A stretch of DNA of 47,281 nt from Planctomycetota bacterium (lineage in GTDB: Bacteria > Planctomycetota > B15-G4), in NCBI GenBank assembly GCA_029259725.1, contig JAJDER010000072.1, positions 1 through 47,281 on the forward strand, given 5' to 3'. The stretch's first letter is position 1, and each line of letters starts with the position of its first letter. The notes below the pieces were generated by a model. The model searched no databases and was not told the DNA's origin. It saw only the letters and a list, made by a program, of their open reading frames with translations. The translations under genes and the position numbers were made by a program. This document shows positions 43,340 through 47,281 of the stretch, piece after piece.

Positions 43340-45682
43340 ATGAAGAACACCCTGCGAACCCTGTCGTTCGCCGTGGCCGCCGCGTTCTTGGCGGGCCCCG
43401 CGATGAGCCAGGACAGCGTCGCGCTGACCGACTGTGTCGGTGACGCGATCACCCCCTGGGACGACGCCGGCGCCGCCAATGGCAGCGACCAGCGCAACGC
43501 CTTCGTCGTCGACCTCGCGCCGCTGACGACCTCCTGTGGCACCGAGTTCGGCATCGCGCCGCTCGTCAAGCCCAGCCAGTCCGGCAGCGCCTTCTTCACC
43601 AGCGGCATGGGCGCGCAGTCCATCAGCCGCGTGCAGCTCGAGGGTGTGCCCTTCCACTCCGGCAGCTACTCGGTCTGGAGCGGCCAGGGTTTCGGCGTGA
43701 ACAACGACCCGGCCATCAACACGGCCGGCGCCCCGATCGACACGACCTCACCGTTCTTCTCGAACGACACGAGCCAGTTCGGCGTCGGCTTCTCGGAGTT
43801 CGGCACGACCGATCAAGGCGCGAACTACAACGGTCTCGTGGGTGCGCTGGTCAACATGCACGCGCAGCTCCCCGGCCGACTCTACGTGACCCGTTACCAG
43901 GCCGCCGTCGACGGCTGCGCCGACACCGACGACACCGCCGCCATCGGCTTCGGGTCGATCGACGCCTCCGGTGACATGTACTTCCGCGCCGACGACTTCG
44001 GCATTGCGGGTGCCGCCTGCACCGGTGGCGTGACCCTCAACAACGTCTACCGCATCAACGTCGCCAACCGCGACGGCACCGTGCGGAACACGATCGGCTC
44101 GAACGCCCTGCTCTGGGACGCGATGGACGGAGTGATCGTCAGCTCCGCCGACACCATCAACACGCCCACGATGATGCCCAGCTCGATCGCGCCCAGCGGC
44201 CAGTCGCTGTTGCTCACCGGCAACTTCAACACCGAGTACGTGCGTGAGACCACGCCTGGCACGGTCGTCAGCGGCGCGGGTCACCTCGCTGCCGGCACCA
44301 CCGACCAGCGCGGCAACTTCGCCTACACCCCGGCCAACATCGCGGCCATCGGTGGCACGCACGGCACGCTCAGCCACGTCGCCTACGACAACAGCTCCGA
44401 GTCGACCATGGTCAACATGATCGGCCTGACGAGTGGTGCCGGCATCGCCGGGACGTTCGCGGTGGCGCTGCCCGCGGCCATCACGGACAACGAGGACTTC
44501 ACCGTCATCGGCGGTGCGCCCCTCGAGTACGACCACTACCACAGCCAGGTCGCCTTCCAGGGCGGCTCGGGCAACATCGCTGCGGGCCTGGACCAGGCCG
44601 GCAACCTGATCGTCGCCGGTGAGGTGGACTGGCCGAGCGATGGTGGCTCGGACTGGCCGCTCAACCTGATCGCGGTGGCTCGCGTGCACCCGACCACGGG
44701 TGCCACGGAGTGGACCATGGCCGGGCGCAACGACTCCACCGGCAGCAACGGCAAGGAGATCTTCGGTGGCTCGAACTGCAATGACGTCATCGGTCAGCAG
44801 GTGACCCTCGCCGACGTCACGGGCGGCATCCCGGCCGGCAACCCGCAGGGCCCGTCGGTCTCCGCCCCGATGATCGACTCGGTCGGCAACATCTGGTTCC
44901 TGTCGGCGGTCGAGCTGTTCGACGAGTTCGGTGGCCCGAGCGACTTCGACGTGGCGCTGCTGCGTGCGATGTACGACCCGGCGACCTTCAGCTACAAGCT
45001 CGAGCTGGTCACGACCACCGGCGACGTGTTCCCCGGCATCAACTCCGCCACGAACTGGCAGGTCCGCTTCCTCGGCATCGCGGACGCGAACTCGGTCAGC
45101 TCCAGCACGGCCTGGTCCGGCAACATGTCTTCGGAGGCGCACTCGGGTGTCAACCCGGCCAACATCACGGATCTGCGTGACTCGCGCGGCATGGGTGGCC
45201 TGGTCCTGAACGTCGGCCTGACCTACGACCGCAACGGTGACGGCGACTACACCACCTGCTTCAACGGTGGCGTGGACGAGGACTACACCACGCTGGTCTA
45301 CATCGGCCACCGCTTCTGGCCGGACCTGGGCAACGGCCTCTCGGGCACCTTCACCCCGAGGCTCAAGGGCGAGGGCAACCTGGTGGCCGGCGAGTTCCAG
45401 ACGGTCACCCTCGAGGACGCGCCGCCGCTCACCGTGTGTCAGTTCGTGGTCGGTTTCTCCGCGCTCAACGCGCCCTTCAAGGGCGGCGTGCTCGTGCCGA
45501 ACCCGGACATCATCATCGGTCTGCCGACCGACGTGACGGGCACGTTCGCGTTCCCGTTCGTCTGGCCGGCAGGTGTCCCGGGCGGGATCTCGATCTACTG
45601 GCAGGCGTGGTGCCCGGATGCGGGTGGTCCGAACAACTTCTCGGCCTCCAACGGCGTCGAGATGTACACGCCGGGCTTCTAG
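43340..45682 (+). CDS. Large secreted protein with a C-terminal LGNGL-type domain
   Basis: 780 residues from ATG 43340; the signal peptide ends in GPAMSQ (about 23). The body (about 25-650) is rich in Gly, Asn, Asp and Thr with no enzyme motif I recognise, and appears beta-rich; segments such as GNIWFLSAVEL and RNGDGDYTTCF stand out. Residues about 660-780 are the same ~115-residue domain that follows the signal peptide of the metallo-beta-lactamase-fold protein (WPDLGNGLSG, VVGFSALNAPFKGGVLVPN, WPAGVPGG, FSASNGV). Domain position differs: C-terminal here. It probably works as an export, anchoring or binding module. A long leader with a TATGAT box lies upstream. Confidence 0.78.
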   Translation: MKNTLRTLSFAVAAAFLAGPAMSQDSVALTDCVGDAITPWDDAGAANGSDQRNAFVVDLAPLTTSCGTEFGIAPLVKPSQSGSAFFTSGMGAQSISRVQLEGVPFHSGSYSVWSGQGFGVNNDPAINTAGAPIDTTSPFFSNDTSQFGVGFSEFGTTDQGANYNGLVGALVNMHAQLPGRLYVTRYQAAVDGCADTDDTAAIGFGSIDASGDMYFRADDFGIAGAACTGGVTLNNVYRINVANRDGTVRNTIGSNALLWDAMDGVIVSSADTINTPTMMPSSIAPSGQSLLLTGNFNTEYVRETTPGTVVSGAGHLAAGTTDQRGNFAYTPANIAAIGGTHGTLSHVAYDNSSESTMVNMIGLTSGAGIAGTFAVALPAAITDNEDFTVIGGAPLEYDHYHSQVAFQGGSGNIAAGLDQAGNLIVAGEVDWPSDGGSDWPLNLIAVARVHPTTGATEWTMAGRNDSTGSNGKEIFGGSNCNDVIGQQVTLADVTGGIPAGNPQGPSVSAPMIDSVGNIWFLSAVELFDEFGGPSDFDVALLRAMYDPATFSYKLELVTTTGDVFPGINSATNWQVRFLGIADANSVSSSTAWSGNMSSEAHSGVNPANITDLRDSRGMGGLVLNVGLTYDRNGDGDYTTCFNGGVDEDYTTLVYIGHRFWPDLGNGLSGTFTPRLKGEGNLVAGEFQTVTLEDAPPLTVCQFVVGFSALNAPFKGGVLVPNPDIIIGLPTDVTGTFAFPFVWPAGVPGGISIYWQAWCPDAGGPNNFSASNGVEMYTPGF

Positions 45683-45753
45683 GCTCGAGGCACTCGCTGG
45701 ACCCGCGGCCCCGTTCGTCCTCGCGACGTCCGGGGTCGCGGTGCGTTGGGGGC

Positions 45754-45782
45754 TTGTCCGATTCCGTGCGGCGGCCTAGCGT
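45754..45782 (+). promoter_or_regulatory. Candidate promoter TTGTCC-N17-TAGCGT for the HEAT-repeat gene
   Basis: TTGTCC (45754-45759), exactly 17 bases, TAGCGT (45777-45782). It is the best -35/-10 pair I found in the window. It predicts a start near 45789 and a leader of about 48 bases ending in GGGGGGACC before the ATG. A GTGCG/CGCAC-type hairpin sits in that leader. Confidence 0.5.
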
Positions 45783-45836
45783 GGAGTCCCTGTGCGTGCG
45801 CCGGGAAGGGGGCGCGCACGCGGGGGGACCGAAGCG

Positions 45837-47210
45837 ATGAAGGGGATGTTGCTGGGGATGTGCGTGGGTTTCGCGTTGGCCGAGCCGGCCATGGCCGGGA
45901 CGGCCTCGATGGCCGCGGGCCGCGGAGCGGGCGGCGCCGCGGACGAGGAGGTGGACTCGCTCCTCAGCGTGCTCGACCCCCAGACGAGCACGGACGAGAG
46001 CCTGCGCTTCGTCGACGCGGCCACGGCCCAGAAGCGGCTGCGCGGGCTCGGCCCGCGGGCGGCGGAGGCGTTGGGCGACATCGTCCGCGACAAGAACGAC
46101 CCGCGGCGTCCCCTGGCCGGGCGCCAGCTCGGGCGTCTCGGGGGCGCGGCCGCGGGGGCCGTCGACGTGCTGCTCGACACGGTCGCGGACGATGACCTCC
46201 AAGCCGCCCCGCTCTGGGCGGCGCGCACGCTGGCGGAGATCGGCCCCAAGGCGCTCCCCGCGGTGCGTGAGCGACTCGATGCGCTGCCGCTGGCCCGCGT
46301 CCGTGGTCACGACCCGCGCGGTCGCGTGGTCACGGCGCTCGGGGTCCTGGGGTTCCTGCCCGCCGGTGCGTTGGACGAAGCGGATGCGCTGCGCCTGCGT
46401 GGCGTGATCCACGCCGCGCGCGAGATCGAGCTGGGTGGGCTCGAGAGCGTGGCCCAGGCCGCCCTCATCCGCCACCGGGCGATGCAGGCGAGTGACGCCG
46501 CCGGTGAGGCCACCCCCGACATGCAGGAGCTTCTCGACGGCTGGCTCAACGATCTCAGCGAGGGCATGCCGGCCGAGGCGAACATCGCCGCGTTGGCCCT
46601 GGCCATCCTGCGCCCGCCGATGGGCAAGCTCGAGCCCACGCTCGAGAGCATGTGGAAGCGCGACACGCTGGAGCCCGAACGCATCGCCTGCGTGGCCGAA
46701 CTGATCGCGACCTACCCGGCCGAGGACGGGGTGTTCTCCGAGATGCTGGCGAGCTCCCTCGCGCTGGGGCTGTCCGACGCGCGCGCCGCCGCCGCCGCGC
46801 GCGTGTTGATCGAACCCGGGCGAGCCGACCGTGCCATGAGCGTCGTCTTCGACAGCTACGCCGCGGCGCGACTCGGGGATGAGGTCCTGGGCGCGCGCTG
46901 GCGGGCCTCGCATCGCGTGTTGTCCGCCGCGGGCCGGCGCGCGGGGATCGTGGCCGATCCCCTTGAAGGCGTCGTGTTGCAGCGCCGCGGCGGCACGGTG
47001 CCGCTGAGCGTCGTGCCCGAGTTCGAGTTGTTCGTCTCCATGGGGGCCAAGGCACGCCCATGTCTGGGCCGGCTGATGAAGGCGGAGGACGAACTCGTCG
47101 CCGACCTCGCGCGCCACGCGGCCAAGATGATCGCCGACCCCGACGGGACCGACGGCTCGCTGCTCGACGTGAGTCTGGCGGGCGCCCGGAAGAAGCCGCG
47201 GCGTCGCTGA
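45837..47210 (+). CDS. Exported HEAT-repeat protein, unknown function
   Basis: 457 residues with a signal peptide (MKGMLLGMCVGFALAEPAMA, cleaved near residue 20). The mature part is helical, with repeated AA-rich helix pairs: LRGLGPRAAEALGDIV, LGRLGGAAAGAVDVLLD, ARTLAEIGPKALPAVRERL and AIRRHRA-type segments, consistent with HEAT/armadillo-like repeats. Such repeats form curved scaffolds that bind other proteins. I recognise no family with a known task. GGGGGGACC precedes the ATG at good distance, and the candidate promoter above fits. The 71 bases after the stop end in the G-run at the window edge. Confidence 0.72.
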   Translation: MKGMLLGMCVGFALAEPAMAGTASMAAGRGAGGAADEEVDSLLSVLDPQTSTDESLRFVDAATAQKRLRGLGPRAAEALGDIVRDKNDPRRPLAGRQLGRLGGAAAGAVDVLLDTVADDDLQAAPLWAARTLAEIGPKALPAVRERLDALPLARVRGHDPRGRVVTALGVLGFLPAGALDEADALRLRGVIHAAREIELGGLESVAQAALIRHRAMQASDAAGEATPDMQELLDGWLNDLSEGMPAEANIAALALAILRPPMGKLEPTLESMWKRDTLEPERIACVAELIATYPAEDGVFSEMLASSLALGLSDARAAAAARVLIEPGRADRAMSVVFDSYAAARLGDEVLGARWRASHRVLSAAGRRAGIVADPLEGVVLQRRGGTVPLSVVPEFELFVSMGAKARPCLGRLMKAEDELVADLARHAAKMIADPDGTDGSLLDVSLAGARKKPRRR

Positions 47211-47224
47211 AGGCTGTCTGACGT

Positions 47225-47279
<55 letters not shown>

Positions 47280-47281
47280 CC

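Overview
This is a very GC-rich window (about 70% by eye) from a bacterium that is most likely a planctomycete. The lineage call rests on gene content: a giant membrane-bound-dehydrogenase-type protein ending in a PVC-style cytochrome c module, two sulfatase-family lipoproteins, a ThuA-like lipoprotein, several large secreted proteins of unknown function, and a ~110-residue secreted domain found in two unrelated proteins. I could make no database comparison, so the lineage is an inference. Thirty-two protein genes are supported. I see no rRNA, tRNA, CRISPR array, insertion sequence or prophage. The right edge ends in a 53-base G-rich run that is probably a sequencing or assembly artefact.

Layout. 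(1) 1-1.6 kb: urate breakdown genes on the plus strand, an allantoicase/OHCU-decarboxylase fusion overlapping a 5-hydroxyisourate hydrolase. (2) 1.7-5.5 kb, minus: an aldolase-like DUF6986-type protein, a membrane-anchored protein with carboxypeptidase-regulatory-like repeats, and a small membrane protein. (3) 5.6-6.7 kb, plus: a ThuA-like lipoprotein. (4) 6.7-20.7 kb, minus: a run of six genes reading HTH-like unknown, sulfatase, sulfatase-like lipoprotein, 1655-residue hydrolase/propeller/discoidin/blue-copper/cytochrome protein, RND adaptor, RND pump. (5) 20.7-25.3 kb: NfsA-like nitroreductase, secreted unknown, small unknown, metallo-beta-lactamase-fold protein and an SmtB/ArsR zinc-type repressor. 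(6) 25.4-31.9 kb, plus: a Cu/Zn efflux permease divergent from that repressor, a lamin-tail secreted protein, aspartate-semialdehyde dehydrogenase and a HerA-like ATPase. (7) 31.9-40 kb: a secreted RCC1-like protein, ACP phosphodiesterase, B12-type radical SAM enzyme, zinc metallopeptidase, small zinc-ribbon protein, DSD1-type PLP enzyme, IPP-isomerase-like NUDIX protein and a cytochrome b562-like protein. (8) 40.1-47.2 kb, plus: a PQQ-propeller/metalloprotease chimera and two secreted proteins.

The most unusual signal cuts across genes. In-frame tandem repeats, most often with a 15-bp unit (5 codons), sit inside or next to otherwise ordinary enzymes: allantoicase, the DUF6986 protein, a sulfatase, aspartate-semialdehyde dehydrogenase, ACP phosphodiesterase and the DSD1-type enzyme. 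One 15-bp pair lies in a non-coding leader. Further loci have 12-, 9- or 6-bp units. In several enzymes the repeat falls exactly between two conserved motifs, so it looks like a recent loop insertion. A second cross-gene pattern is a TAnnnT-like box 6-8 bases before the start codon of genes without a Shine-Dalgarno sequence, suggesting leaderless transcription.
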